Of a stretch of 64,000 nucleotides of DNA, positions 37,118-49,471 are shown piece after piece; within the stretch, counting starts at the first letter, position 1; each line of letters opens with the position of its first letter. The stretch comes from Callorhinus ursinus (lineage: Eukaryota > Chordata > Mammalia > Carnivora > Otariidae). Location of the stretch: contig NW_020313005.1 of assembly GCF_003265705.1 (NCBI RefSeq), positions 13,540,782 to 13,604,781 of the forward strand, read 5' to 3'. The notes below the pieces were generated by a model that did no database searches, was not told the origin of the DNA, and saw nothing but the letters and a program-made list of their open reading frames with translations. The position numbers and the translations under genes were made by a program.

Positions 37118-37330
37118 AGCATATGGGCACACAAAACACAGAAGTTGCAGTCAGATGCCCTGGATTTGAATCTTGACCCCTATACTTTGTAGTGACCTAC
37201 TCGTCTGTGAAATATAGATAATAAGAGTACTTCTATCTCATAAAACTCTTAGGAGGATTAAATGACTTAATATAGTAAAGCACTTTGAACAGTGCCTGGG
37301 TCATGGTCAAGAGTAGTTAAGTGTTTTTAA
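37118..37330 (+). mobile_element. MIR SINE containing the source copy of the inverted repeat
   Basis: MIR order is visible: 'cagtcagatgccctggatttgaatc' through 'agtgacct', a gap of about 35 consensus bases, then 'cgtctgtgaaatatagataataag', 'ggattaaatgacttaat' and 'gaacagtgcctggg'. The first 85 bases (37118-37202) are the arm duplicated at 35834-35918. Confidence 0.72.
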
Positions 37331-37805
37331 ATAAATAAGCCTCTTATACAACATCAGGATATGTTAGTGGAACAAACTGCAATTCTTCTAGAGTTGTCTA
37401 ATTGAATACTATGATGTATCATCCATGGATTTGGCATAACTAGAGTTGAAGTATTCTCATGTTTACTAACTATACAATGTTTTTTTGTTTTGTTTTGTTT
37501 TTTTTCTTCTTCCTGATTTTGGATATATCAAAAATGGGGATTATGTACATATTCATCTTTCTAGTTCTAGCATAAGCAACTTTTAAATGTAGTAAGTATC
37601 AACACATGTATCTGGAGTGAATAAATTAATGACTTAAATCATTTTAGCAGCATGAAGGAAGCTAATCATGTAGTTCATTTAGAGCTGATTAAAAATAATT
37701 ATATTCTCAAAAAAGGAAGAAGGCATGTACTCAAGGAGGCAAACACAAAAAAACTTACTCAAGTAATGTATGACAGTGATGCCTTAATAAAAGGATTTGC
37801 ATACT

Positions 37806-38488
37806 GCAAGCTGGGACAGCTACTCTGGAGAACAGTATGGAGGTTCCTCGAGAAGTTAAAAATAGAGCTACCCTATGACCCAGTAATTACACTACTAGGT
37901 ATTATCCCAAAGATACAAATGTAGTGATCTGAAGAAACACCTGCACCCCAGTGTTTATAGCAGCAATGTCCACAATAGCCAAACTGCGGAAAGAGCCCAG
38001 ATGTCCATCAACAGATGAATGGATAAAGAAGATGTAGTATATATGTGTGTGTGTCTGTGTGTGTGTATATATATATATAATGGAATATTACTCAGCTATC
38101 AAAAAGGATGCAATCTTACCATTTACATCAGTTTGGTGGAACTGGAGGGTATTATGCTGGGTGAAATAAGTCAGTCAGAGAAAGACAATTATCATATGGT
38201 TTCACTCATATGTGGAATATAAAAAATAGCACAGAGGATCATAGGGAAAGGGAGGGAAAAGTCAAAAGGAAGAAATCAGAGAGGGAGACAAACCACGAGA
38301 GACTCTTAACTATAGGAAACAAACTGAGGGTTGCTAGAGGGGAGGCTGATGGGGTAACTGGGTGATGGGCATTAAGGAGGGCACGTGTTGTGATGAGCAC
38401 TGGGTGTTATATGGAACTGATGGTTAACTGAATTCTGCATCTGAAACTAATGATAAACTATATGTTGGCTAATTGAATTTAAAAAATA
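37806..38488 (+). mobile_element. L1 LINE, 5'-truncated, with target-site duplication
   Basis: ORF2 C-terminal end and 3' UTR ('gggtgttatatggaactgatgg') with an A-rich tail. Flanked by a 20-bp duplication with two mismatches (37786-37805 and 38489-38508, both starting aataaaaggatt). A (TG)n(TA)n expansion at 38041-38079 sits at the same ORF2 position as in the 33.9-kb copy. Confidence 0.93.
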
Positions 38489-38508
38489 AATAAAAGGATT
38501 ATCATACT

Positions 38509-39440
38509 ATGAAATATTATGCAATAAAAAACAAGCCAGGACTATAAATAAACACAGAGCTTCAAGTCATTGTTGCACAAAAAAATGATGAAGGATTATT
38601 ACATATAGGATACCTTTTATGTATGGACATATGCAAACAACATTATATACACATACACACATTAAAAACTAAGATAGAGGTAGAGAATAATGGTAGGGAA
38701 GGGAACAGATTAGAAGTATTGATCAAAGAGGACTAAAACCTTATTGATAACTTTTTTCCTTTTTAAAGGAGAATGTATTATTGTGTTACTTGAGTAATTA
38801 AAGTATAATAACTCAAAGGCTGAAGCAGAAGCACTAGCTGTTAGAATTAGCATGTATGTCTTGATACCAATGCCTCCCCCCTCAGATTCTTGCAGTGGTG
38901 TTAAGATGCAGGTTCTGAAGAGGCATTAATAATTTGGCAACCCTAAATAAGCAAATACATTAAGCAGATGATCCCCAATGCAATCTTTCTGGAACTTCTT
39001 TTTCAGTAAAATGGAGACTTTAATGGGTCATAATGCAAAATTGTGCTTAAAACCAGCTTATTATTCATACTAAATATTAAACTGAGAGACCTGTAGCATA
39101 AGTATAAATTACAGGTATTTATTAATAAGAATATTTATTATTTATAAAGTTTAGAAGTCCAGTCCAGTGAATTACTTCATGTTTATTTTTAGGATAACAG
39201 AAAAACTGTTCAAGGGTAGACCCTACTGGAGAGAAAATTAGATTATTGGCAAATCATCTTCTCAAGAGCCCAAATTTTAATCAAAGAAGTTATGGTGGGA
39301 GGGATTGTTGGATAATTTTGTGGAGTACAAAAGACACAGAAAACATTATAGAGCTCTAAAGACAGAAAAAATAATTCATGAATTGGTCCATTAAAATTTG
39401 AACGTATAATTAGAGCAGGCTTCAAAACAAGGAAAGTTCT
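38509..39440. other. Intron 2 sequence; possible old L1 traces at 38509-38700
   Basis: 'tatgaaatattatgcaataaaa' just right of the L1 resembles an older L1 into which it inserted. The rest is unassigned. Confidence 0.35.
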
Positions 39441-40005
39441 TAAGGATAAAAAGGAGCATTACATAATGATAAAGGAGTTGATTCTCCAAGAAGACAAAAC
39501 AATCATTAATGTGTAAGATCTAACAACAGAGCATTAAAATTTTGTGACAAGAGCTGATAGCACTGCAAGGAAAAATAGATGAATCTACTATTATAGTTGG
39601 ACATTTCAACATCTCTCTATCAGAAATGGACAGATCGACTAGGCCAAAAAAAAAAAAATCAATGAGGACACAGGTGAACCCAACAACATCATTCATCGGG
39701 ATATAATTGTCGTCTATAGACTACTTCATTCAACAGCAGCAGATTACACATTCTCAAGCCCACATGGAACCTTCACCAAGATAAACCACATTCTAGGTCA
39801 TAAAACACACTTCAACAAATTTGAAGAATACAAATTATAAAATGTCTGCTCTTAGACCACAGTGAAATTGAACGTTAAACAGAAAGACAACTGGAAAATA
39901 AAACATGTGGAGATGGAGATTTTACAACACACTTTTAATTAACACATGATTCAAAGAAAAAAATCTTGAGAAATTAAAAAAATTTTTGAACTAAATAAAA
40001 CTGAA

Positions 40006-40177
40006 GGGATGCCTGGGTGGTTCAGTCAGTTAAGCATCTGCCTTCAGCTCAGGTCATGATCCCAGGGTCCTGGGATCGAGCCCTGCGCTGGGCTCTCTGC
40101 TCAGTGGGGAGCCTGCTTCTCCCTCTCCCTCTGCCGGCCGCTCCCCCTGCTTGTGCTCTCTGACAAATAAACAAATG
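40006..40177 (+). mobile_element. CAN-SINE whose tail is interrupted by an L1 3' end
   Basis: Head GGGATGCCTGGGTGGTTCAG, GGATCGAG box and CT-rich part reach 'gacaaataaacaaat', where L1 3' UTR begins abruptly. The expected SINE tail remnant 'aaaaatcttttt' reappears after the L1, at about 40562-40576. Confidence 0.88.
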
Positions 40178-40560
40178 GGGAGGGTATGTGCTATGGTTAG
40201 CGCAGTGAATTGTGTAAGACTGTTGAATCACAGACCTGTACCTCTGAAACAAATAATACATTATACGTTAAAAAAAAAAGAAAAAAGAAAAAGAAGAAGC
40301 TAGCAGGAAGGGAAGCTAGCAGAAGGGGGGGAATCAGAGGGGGAGACAAACCATGAGAGATTGCGGACTCTGAGAAACAAACTGAAGGTTCTAGAGGGGA
40401 CGGGGGTGGGGGGATGTGTTAGCCTGGTGATGGGTATTAAGGAGGGCACGTACTGCATGGAGCACTGGGTGTTATACGCAAACAATGAATCATGGAACAC
40501 TACATCAAAAACTAATGATGTAATGTATGGTGATTAACATAATAATAAAAAATAAATTAA
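40178..40560 (+). mobile_element. L1 3' UTR fragment nested in a SINE tail
   Basis: Starts at 'ggggagggtatgtgctatgg' in the L1 3' UTR and runs to 'gtatggtgattaacataataataaaaa'. It holds a G-rich run (about 40397-40416) and a small tandem copy of 'gctagcag' (40308-40322). Confidence 0.88.
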
Positions 40561-40919
40561 TTTAAAAAATCTTTTTAAAAATATTAAAACACAAATTAGC
40601 AAAATCGGTGGTATATAGTATTATGTAAGCAGTGCTTACAGGGAAATTTATAGCATTTAGAAATACAGCATTAACTGTATATTTTAGAACAGAAGAGCTA
40701 AAATTTATAATCATCAAAGCTCACCTTAGCAAACAAGAAAAAGAAGAGCAAATTAAGCCACTGAAAGTAGAAAAAAAATAAAAATTAGGTCAAAAATCAA
40801 TGACATTGAAAGCAGGAAGTCAATAAAGAAAAAAACAAAACCTTTCAAAAGCTGGTTCTTTGAAAAGATCAATAAAATCAATATAAGCCTCCAGCCAGGC
40901 TAATTAAAAAGAGAGAGAT

Positions 40920-41114
40920 GGGGCGCCTGGGTGGCTCAGTTGGTTAAGCGACTGCCTTCAGCTCAGATCATGATCCTGGAGTCCCGGGATCGAGTCCCAC
41001 ATCCGGCTCCCTGCTCGGCGGGGAGTCTGCTTCTCCCTCTGACCTTCCCCCCTCTCATGTACTCTCTCTCATTCTCTCTCTCAAATAAATAAATAAAATC
41101 TTAAAAAAATAAAT
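40920..41114 (+). mobile_element. CAN-SINE, young-looking
   Basis: Near-consensus copy with CCCGGGATCGAGTCCCACATC, GCTCGGCGGGGAGTCTGC and CCTTCCCCCCTCTCATG blocks. Flanked by aaaaagagagaga (40906-40918 and 41115-41127), which is host L1 sequence. Confidence 0.95.
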
Positions 41115-44100
41115 AAAAAGAGAGAGAACACAAATTATTAATATCAGAAATGAAAGCGGGATATCACTATAGATCCTATAGACATTAAAAAGATAATAAA
41201 GGAATACTATGAACAACTCTATGCCCACAAATCTGATAACTGAAATGAAATGGACCAATGCCTTGAGATAGACAATCTGCCAAAGCTCACACAAGAAGAA
41301 ATAAATAATCTGAATAGGCCTATATCTATTAATGAAATTGAATCAGCAATTAATAACTTTCCAAAACAGAAAGCATCATGCCCAAATGAGTTCACTGGTG
41401 AATTCTGCCAAATATTTAAGGAAGAAATCATACCAATTCACCACAATCTCTTAAATAGAAACAGAGGGAATACTTCCTAATTCATTTTGTGAGGCCAGCA
41501 TTACCCTGATATAAAACCAAAGACAGTACCAGAAAACTACAGACTGATATCTCTCACAAACATAGTTGCAAAAATCCTCAAGAAAATCTTGCAGATCAAA
41601 TCCAAAAAAGTTGAAAAGAAATCCACAACATGACCAAATGGGATTTACCCTAGGCATGTAAGAATGGTTCAACATTTGAAAATTAATGTGCTGCATCACA
41701 TCAACAAACTAAAAAAGCAGTATCACGTGATCATATCAATAGATGCAGAAAAAGCACTTGACAAAATCCAGCACTCATTCATGAACTAGAAATAGAAGTG
41801 AATTACTCAACTTTATAAAAAATATCTACAAAAAACCTATAACTGATGTCATACTTGATGGTGAGAAACTACAAGCTTTCCCATTAGACCAGGAACAAGA
41901 CAAGTGTATCTCCTCTTGCCACTCCTTTTCAACACTGGAGTGGAAGTCCTACTAATGCAATAGGACAAAAAGAGGAAGTAAAAGGTATCCTCATTGGGAA
42001 GAAAGAAATAAAACTATCTTTGTTTGTAGGTGACATGATATTCTATGTAGAAAATCCAAAAGTACTGACAAAACAAGTCCTGGAACTAATAAGCAACTAT
42101 AGCAAGGTTGCAGTATGTAAGGCTAATATATAAATGTCAGTCATTTTCTTATATACTAGCAATGAAAAATGGCATTTGAAATTTAAAACACTATCATTTA
42201 TATTAGCACCCCAAAAATGAAGTACTTAAGTATAAGCATAACCAAATACGTACTAGACCTATAGGAAGAAAATCACAAAACTCTAATGAAAAAAATAACT
42301 AAATAAATGAAGCAATATTCCATGTTCGTGGATGGGAAGATTCAATATTGTTGACATGACTTCTCCCAATATAACCTACAGATTCAATGCAATCCCAATT
42401 AAAACCCCAGAAAATTATTTCATGGTTATTGACAAATGATTTAAAGTTTATATGTAGACGCAAAAGACCCAGAATATTCAACACAATATTGAATTTGGAG
42501 GCCTGACATACCTGACTTCAAGACTTACTATAAATCTAATCAAAATAGTGTGGTATTGGTGAAAGAACAGATAGATAGATCAATGTAACAGAATAGAAAA
42601 CCCTAGAAATAGACCCACATGAATATAGTCAACTGATCTTTGACAAAGTAGCAAAGGGAATACAAAGGAGCAAAAACTATCTCTTCAACAAATAGTCCTT
42701 AAACAACTGGACATCCACATGCAACAAAGTGAATCTAAACATAGACCTTACACTCTTCATAAACATTAACTCAAAATTGATCACAGACCTAAATATAAGA
42801 CTCAAAATAAAAAATATATAAGTCCTAAATATAACATGGGAGCAAATGTAGATGAACTTAAGTTTCATTAATGATTCTTTAGATACAACGTTCAAAGTCA
42901 TGATTCATGAAAGAAAGAACTGAGGAACTGGATTTCTTTGAAAGTAAAATTTTCTGCTATGCAAAATACATTGATTTTCAAGAGAATAAAAAGACACAGA
43001 GTGGGAGGAAATATTTGCAAAAGACGTATCTAATAAAGAATTGTTATCCAAAATATATAAGAACTGTTAAAACATAACAATAAGAAAACAACCAGATTGA
43101 AAAATGGGTAAAAGGCCTTAATGGGCTTCTCATCTTCTCACCAATGATACATGGATGCCAAATAAGTATATGAAAACATGCTCCACATCATACGTCATCA
43201 GGGAAATGCAAATTAAAACAATGATATATTACTATACACCTATCAGAATGACCAAAACCCAGAACACAGACAAGACCAAATGATAGCAAAGATGCAGAGT
43301 GACAAGAATTTTCATTCATTGCTGGTGGGAATGCAAAGTAGCATAGCCACTTTGGAAGACAGTTTGAAGATCTCTTACAAAACTAAACATCCATCAAATG
43401 TAGCAATCATACTCCTTGGTATTTACCCAAAGAAACAAAACAAAACATATGTCCACACAAAAACCTGCTCATGGATCATTATAGCAGCTTTCTTCATAAT
43501 TGTCAAAACTTGGAAGCAACCGAAATACATTTCAGCAGGTGAATGGATAAACTGTGTTACATCCAGACAGTGGAATATTATTCAGAACTTAAAGGAAATG
43601 AGATATCAAGCCATGAAAAGACATGGAGGAAACTTAAATGCATATTACTAATTGAAAGTAATGGCATTCTGTAAAAGGCAAAACTATGGAGAGAGTAAAC
43701 AGATCACTGGTTGCCAGGGATTTGGGGGCAAAAAGGGATGAATAAAGAATACAGAGGATTTTTAGGGCAGTGAAACTACTCTGTATGACACCATAACTAT
43801 GGGTACATTTTATTGTATATTTATTCAAACCCATAGAATGTACAATACAAAGAGCAAACCCTAATGCAAACTATGGATTTGGGGTGATTATGAAGTGTTC
43901 ATAATTGAAGTACATTCATCAATTGTAACAAAAAAATGTACCACTCTAATGGAGAATGTTAATAATAGGCGAGGCTATGCCAGGGCAAGAGGTATATGGG
44001 AAATCTCTGTACCTCCCTCTTGATTTTGCTATAAACCTAAAATTTCTCTTAAAATAACAAAATATTTAAATGAATTTGAATGTTCATTATTTCTCTTTTG

Positions 44101-44389
44101 GAAGCCATAACAGGGAGAATATGCTACCAAATCAGTTTCATTTTTAGTCTCTGACACCAACTCTATTCAACTTTTGAAAGAAATACTTTATGCATAAAAA
44201 TATTTCATTTCTATCCAGTTTCCTCTGTAGTCTACTTATGATGGTGTCTTTCTAAATCTAAAAGATATTTCCCATCATTCCCAGCTTCTGACAGAGGGGT
44301 CAATTCTCTAGTTTCCCAGGCATTGCTTAAACTATTCATTTAACACATCTATAATTCATTATATAAATGGTAATTGATAGAGTGTTTCT

Positions 44390-44530
44390 TGCCTCCACTA
44401 TACTGTAAACTCCACTAGGGCTGCAGCTAGCCAGGTCTGTCCCATTTTACTGCATTTTCAACTAGTACCTAGCATAATGCCTAGCACATGGCAGGTGCTC
44501 AATAAATACATGGTTATTAATACATGAACA
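44390..44530 (+). mobile_element. L2 LINE 3' end
   Basis: 'actgtaaactccactagggctgcag', 'acctagcataatgcctagcac' and 'ggcaggtgctcaataaatac' follow the L2 3' consensus in order. Confidence 0.75.
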
Positions 44531-44539
44531 AATCAAATT

Positions 44540-44972
44540 AGATGAACCTAGAGGACATTATGAATGAAATAAACCAGACAGAGAAAGACAAATACCACAT
44601 GGTATCATTTACACATGGAATAAAAAAAAAATCAAATTCATAGAAAGAGTAAAAAATGGTCACCAGGGGCTGGGAAATAGGGGAAATAAAGGGAGGTTAG
44701 TAAAAGTGTACAAACTTTTAGGATGAATAGGTCTGAGGATATAATAAATAACATGGTGACTAGTTGAGAACATTGCATTATATGACTGAAATTTGCTGAG
44801 AGTAAAACTTAAATATTCTTGCCAAAAAGAAAAAAGATAAATAAGTGAGGTGATGGATGTGTTAACTTGATAGGAGAATCCTTTCACCATATATATCAAA
44901 TTATCATATTGTACACTTTAAATATCTCACAATTTTATTTGTCAATTATACTTCAATATACCTGGAATAAAA
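44540..44972 (+). mobile_element. Old L1 LINE 3' end
   Basis: 'gatgaacctagaggacattatgaatgaaataa', 'gaaagacaaataccacatgg', 'ggtcaccaggggctgggaa', 'tcaaattatcatattgtacac' and 'caattatacttcaat' are an L1MA-like 3' end. Confidence 0.8.
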
Positions 44973-45839
44973 ATGATGCTAATAATGTAGTATAATTACA
45001 AATCCATCAATACTTACTTAGTGTCTTCTAAATAAGGTTTATTGTATTACACAATTTCCCCACCCATATTCCATCAAATTTATTCACTACAAATGCTGTC
45101 ACAGTAAAGAGCATCTAAAGAATAAGAGTTTGGCATCATTAGTTAGGATAATTTAGAACAAATTTACTGAATATCTAGGAATATCTAGTATATTCCTAGC
45201 ACCAAGCTAGTCACAGTACATACACAGAAAAGCCAATGAGAAATGATCTTTTCCATCTTACTACGAAGTCATGGCCTGCATTTTTAGAATTGGTTGGGTC
45301 ATTATGACTTCATCTCCTTGAAAGGTATTAAGGCAATTTTTGACCACTTCCTGGTTCATTCCAAGTCTTAGTAAAGGAATGCAATGGGCTATTCAACCAA
45401 TTGCTTTTTGGCTAATTCATTTTCTTAGGTTAAGAGAGGTCATCTCTTCCCACCCCCAAACACTCACTTCCAGAGTGGTTTCTCTTTCCTTTTCTGCCTC
45501 TTCTGTCTTCTGTCTCATACCAAGAGAAACCCAGTTTTCCTGGGTGACTTCTTTACAGGCTTTACTGTCTCTCACTCCCAACTTGGAGGAGAGGTAAAGA
45601 AACTGGTTCTTGGTCCCCTATGTCTTCTCATAGCTGTCCTAAAGGTAAAGTTAGTATCATCCATCCAATTATATTACACACTTTTAATCACTCTTCATCT
45701 TGCAATCTCTTTTAGGATTCACTTTTACCTTTCTAGATGTTTTATCATTTGGCTCACATTTTTTCTTACAACCCTCTATTGTTTTTCTTTGAAATTTAAA
45801 CAGCATTTCTTATTAAGAGAAATGTAGTATAATTGAGAG
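44973..45839. other. Intron 2 sequence, no feature seen
   Basis: No gene or named repeat recognised. Confidence 0.35.
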
Positions 45840-46051
45840 AAATGTAGCACAGATTCTGGAGTTACACCACTTGGGTTTGAATCCTCACTCTACCACTTCC
45901 TAACTATGGTTAAGGCAATTTAACATCTCTGGCCTTAGTTTCCTTATTGGTAAACTGAAAATATAATGATTATAAGGATTAAAGGAATTAAAACACCCAT
46001 AAAACATATAGTCCCTGGTACATAGAAAGTACTCTAAAATGCTATTATCAC
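45840..46051 (+). mobile_element. MIR SINE
   Basis: 'gattctggagttacaccacttgggtttgaatcc', 'taccacttcctaactatgg', 'tttccttattggtaaactg', 'gtccctggtacatagaaagt' follow MIR order. The element is cut at its 3' end by the next SINE. Confidence 0.75.
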
Positions 46052-46243
46052 TTTTTTAAAAGATTGTATGTATTTATTTGAGAGAGAGAGAGAGCAAGCA
46101 CAAGCAGGGAGAGTGGAAGAGGGAGAGAGAGAAGCAGGCTCCCCGCTGAGCAGGGACTCGGACATGGGGCTTGATCCCAGGACCCTGAGATCATGACCTG
46201 AGCCAAAGGCAGACGCTTAACCAACTGAGCCACCCAGGTGCCC
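46052..46243 (-). mobile_element. CAN-SINE
   Basis: Antisense full-length copy inserted at the end of a MIR. Flanked by tgctattatca (46040-46050) and tgctattacca (46244-46254). Confidence 0.94.
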
Positions 46244-46254
46244 TGCTATTACCA

Positions 46255-46924
46255 TTATTATCCTTGGTAACAATATTTATATTTTTGACCACCAATTTTC
46301 CATTTCTGGACATACTGGCATCCACACATAGTTCTACCTTGAACTACCCCTACTTTAGATTTCACACCCATTTCTTTCCAACTGTTAAAGTCCTTCTACT
46401 CATCTTTCTTAGTCATGAAAACTCCCAGAAACTTCTATTAACTTGTCTTAAATCACTGATTTTATCCCAATTCATTCAAACACCAGCAATTAAACTTCCC
46501 AACCTTTAATTTTAATGATTTCCTAATATAATTCTTCAAGTCTTAGTCAGTCAAATCTTAATCTTTTCACTTCTCTTTGGACATATACACTTAAAAGCCC
46601 TCCTCAATGCCCAGAGATCAATAATCTTACTTGTTCTCTAGTAATCAAATGAAGTTCATATTTTCCATGAAGTCTTCTCCTGTCATTATAGAATAAGCAC
46701 ATTCCATCCTACAACCAACTTCCTCCCGCTAAACACAGTAACTCACAAACCACACAAATCCTAACTACTTTACAAATTTGCTTATCTGGGCATTTAGTGA
46801 GAATCTCTATTTTATATGCAAAAATACATGCATATATGTTACCTCCTCAACTCTATCATAAGCTCCTTGACAGAAGTGACACCAATTGAAGTTGACAAAA
46901 TACTAGGCATTTATTTCAAAACTT
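46255..46924. other. Intron 2 sequence, possible L2 traces
   Basis: Weak L2-like phrases ('aagctccttgacagaag', 'actaggcatttatt'). Nothing firm. Confidence 0.3.
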
Positions 46925-47015
46925 TGCGTGTATTAACTCATTTAATCTTTATAACAACCCTGAGGCGTAGCTTTGTTATCGTCATTTTATATCTAAGGCA
47001 GAGAGAGGTGAAGTC
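46925..47015 (-). mobile_element. MIR SINE fragment
   Basis: Complement of MIR: 'atctttataacaaccctgaggc', 'tcattttatatctaaggcagagagaggtgaag'. Confidence 0.6.
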
Positions 47016-47074
47016 AAGGCAAGAATATCTTTGCCATAGATCTAAATATAAGAGTTATAAAATAACTGTTGAAT

Positions 47075-47272
47075 GGGAGTACCTGGGTGGCTCAGTTGGT
47101 TAAGCTGCTGCCTTTGGCTCAGGTCATGATCCCAGGGTTCTGGGATAGAGCTCCACTTTGGAGCTCCGCATTGGGTGCCTTGCTCAGCAGGGAGCCTTCT
47201 TCTCCCCTGCCTGCCGATCCCCCTGCTTGTGCTTGCTCTCTCCCTCTCTCTGTCAAATACATAAAATCTTTT
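47075..47272 (+). mobile_element. CAN-SINE
   Basis: Head GGGAGTACCTGGGTGGCTCAG, with a short duplicated 'gagctcc' segment in the body (about 47148-47167), CT-rich part and AAATACATAAAATCTTTT tail. Confidence 0.92.
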
Positions 47273-49319
47273 TTAAAAAATTAAAATTTAAATTAAAAAA
47301 AAACCCTGCTGAGTGAATGAAATTACTCATATCATTTTGTAATCTTGCTTTCATTTCATGAATGACTTATAAACACCCATCTTGAGTTCCTTTTTGTAAA
47401 TATTGCCAAATAAAGGTACTTCATTTCTACTACTCAAAACTAAAACAGGATCATGCCAACAGTAATGGTCCAACAAATGCTTACTAAGAGTAAATTTGGG
47501 AAGACATTTTATGTGGCTTCTGAATACTATTTTAATACTATAAAAGCATTCATATTTTACTTAGGGTGCTCTTGGTTCTACATGCACATTTTGAAGTAAC
47601 TTCTGAAAATTAAGTAGCATTCATCATATATCTACTTGTGCACACCATTTCTGATTTATAAGCATTGCAGTGAAAGAGTATCTAACCTATGCTGACTAAC
47701 AATTAGTTACTAACAAGTTGTGTGCTCTTTGGAAATTCAAATTTATGTCTTTGGGACTTGCTTATCTATAAAGAGATGGAGCTGGGCTAGAAAAAAACTG
47801 GCCTTCAGACAGGGGATTCTACAGGGGTCATTCACTTATAAAATTAGACTACTCTAAGGAGACTGTAAGAATGAAGGAAATCCTATTAATGTCAAAAGGA
47901 ATATTCAAAAAACCAAAGCTAAAGTCACATGGAAATGGTAACTCCAATTATGTGCTGGAGAATCTACTCTTCCACACAAAGAACTCCTACTTGTAACTAT
48001 GACTAAATAATGTCAATAGGAAAGTTGGGGTCACTCTCAGTGGTGTCCCATTTTCTCATGTAGCCTCTTTATACACAGTGCTTCAATTAATTTAAAATGC
48101 AATTAAAACCTCCCGAAGCTGAATACATTTGTTCAGTATCAGTTAAGTATATTCATCCTTTGTGGAAAAAAAAATCATAATCTAGATAAGTATGAAGCAA
48201 ATATTCTTTAAGAAGAATTAATTTAAGTAGAATTATTACAAATACTACTAATAAATGGTTGGAAATCATTTTTACCAAAAAGGTATAATAGTTGTAAAGA
48301 ATCACCTTTTAACGCATCTACAAGAATAGTGAATTTAAAATGTCTTTTAGGTTATATTCTTTTGATGCATATTAAATATGCACATCAAACTCCTTTGAAA
48401 ATTTCGTTAAGGTAAAAATTCCCCATTCCTTCCTCCCCTACTTATAAATAGAAGGCTCTTGAAATTAAAAACAAAAACAAAAACAAAAAAAAACCCTCAC
48501 AAACAGGAAGCAAAAAAGCAGGTAATCAGATCTTTTGTTCCTTGTCCAGGTGTGATCTCTTCACTCCAGAGGAAACCCTAAACTCATTTCAGCTCCGTTC
48601 AAGTCCAAAATACATTATGTAAGTCAATTCAAAATCATTAGGTAAATACGTAATTTAGATGATTTTAAAAATATGAAGGCCTTATAGCAAACTACTTCTT
48701 CAGAAACTGTTATTGTGATACCCAAATTTTTCATTTGCTTTAAACTGTTTACTCCTATCCCCTTATAAAAATATACCAAACAAAAAGAGAATTTTAAAAA
48801 TTTGTTTAGAATTACCATTATATAAGTATTACATAGATATGAATGTAGAGAAAAGACAAAATTATGTAGAAAATTTGTAACTGTGTCAGATATATATATG
48901 CACACACATATAAATACATATACATAATTTCAATGACTTTTACCATTTTTCTTTTGATTAAAATTTTAAATTTAGTACATGTTACATATAATATATAATA
49001 GAAATATAAAAATACAATTACAGCCAAGCTGTTTCTTTAAAGCTAAATAGGTAATGAACAATAGCAACATTGTCCCCAAGATTAGTATAACTTGAGTCTA
49101 ATATTGAAAGGGCTAGTCAGAGTATGCAATTAAAATATCCAACCACATTCAATTTTGAGTATTATAAATAAAAACATTGTAAAACATAGTCATATATTTT
49201 AAGTTATGTGGAAATATCACCATTTCTTAGAAGGAAGGGATAATTAAAATCTAAAAAATAATAGATGGTCTCGGTTTACAATTAAACCAAAAATAAAGGA
49301 TCAGGAGAAAGGAACCTAC
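47273..49319. other. Intron 2, 5' end next to exon 2
   Basis: AT-rich with no repeat family recognised apart from a small AAAAAC run (48470-48495). No alternative exon is evident. Confidence 0.4.
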
Positions 49320-49471
49320 CTTCCATTGCTCTTTTAAAGAAGACCTTACAGCTCCCGCAGGTGAGGACACCATAATGACAGCCTGATGCTTCATCTCCAC
49401 AGATTAAACAAATCTTCTGAGGTAATGACTCGAAGTTGTACTGTGGGCTCTGGCTGGCATCTGAATCCGGC
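49320..49471 (-). CDS. PGR: Progesterone receptor, coding exon 2 (first zinc finger)
   Basis: This 152-bp internal exon encodes residues 543 (completed) to 594 (first base). It holds the first zinc finger of the DNA-binding domain, which reads the response-element half-site. The zinc ligands are C564, C567, C581 and C584 (C-X2-C-X13-C-X2-C). The P-box GSCKV is the type shared by the progesterone, glucocorticoid, mineralocorticoid and androgen receptors. M592 corresponds to the methionine proposed as the start of the human PR-C form. The acceptor AG is at 49472-49473 after 'ttgcatttca', and the donor G|GTAGGT is at 49319. Phase in is 2 and phase out is 1, joining exons 1 and 3 without a break. 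Reading on past the donor would add a short tail and stop in intron 2, so retention would give a receptor lacking the second finger. Confidence 0.98.

Larger units (their letters stand above)
35264..37785. other. Intron 2 sequence carrying an inverted 85-bp duplication
   Basis: Apart from the two repeat arms and the MIR listed separately, no gene or named repeat is recognised. Confidence 0.4.
39441..44062 (+). mobile_element. Ancient L1 LINE, nearly whole ORF2 to 3' end, with nested insertions
   Basis: Runs from the ORF2 endonuclease region ('atagttggacatttcaacat', about 39595) through the spacer ('gctggttctttgaaaagatcaataaaat'), RT ('atatcaatagatgcagaaaaagc', about 41735) and C-terminal region to an old-style 3' UTR ('aggctatgccagggcaagaggtatatggg', about 43970). 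Coding sense is broken throughout. Younger insertions: a CAN-SINE with an L1 in its tail (40006-40580) and another CAN-SINE (40920-41114). Without them it would be about 3.8 kb. Confidence 0.88.

Noticed and set aside
47273..49319. Alternative or cryptic PGR exon in intron 2
   Set aside because: No open frame with good splice sites and recognisable receptor sequence; transcript data would be needed.
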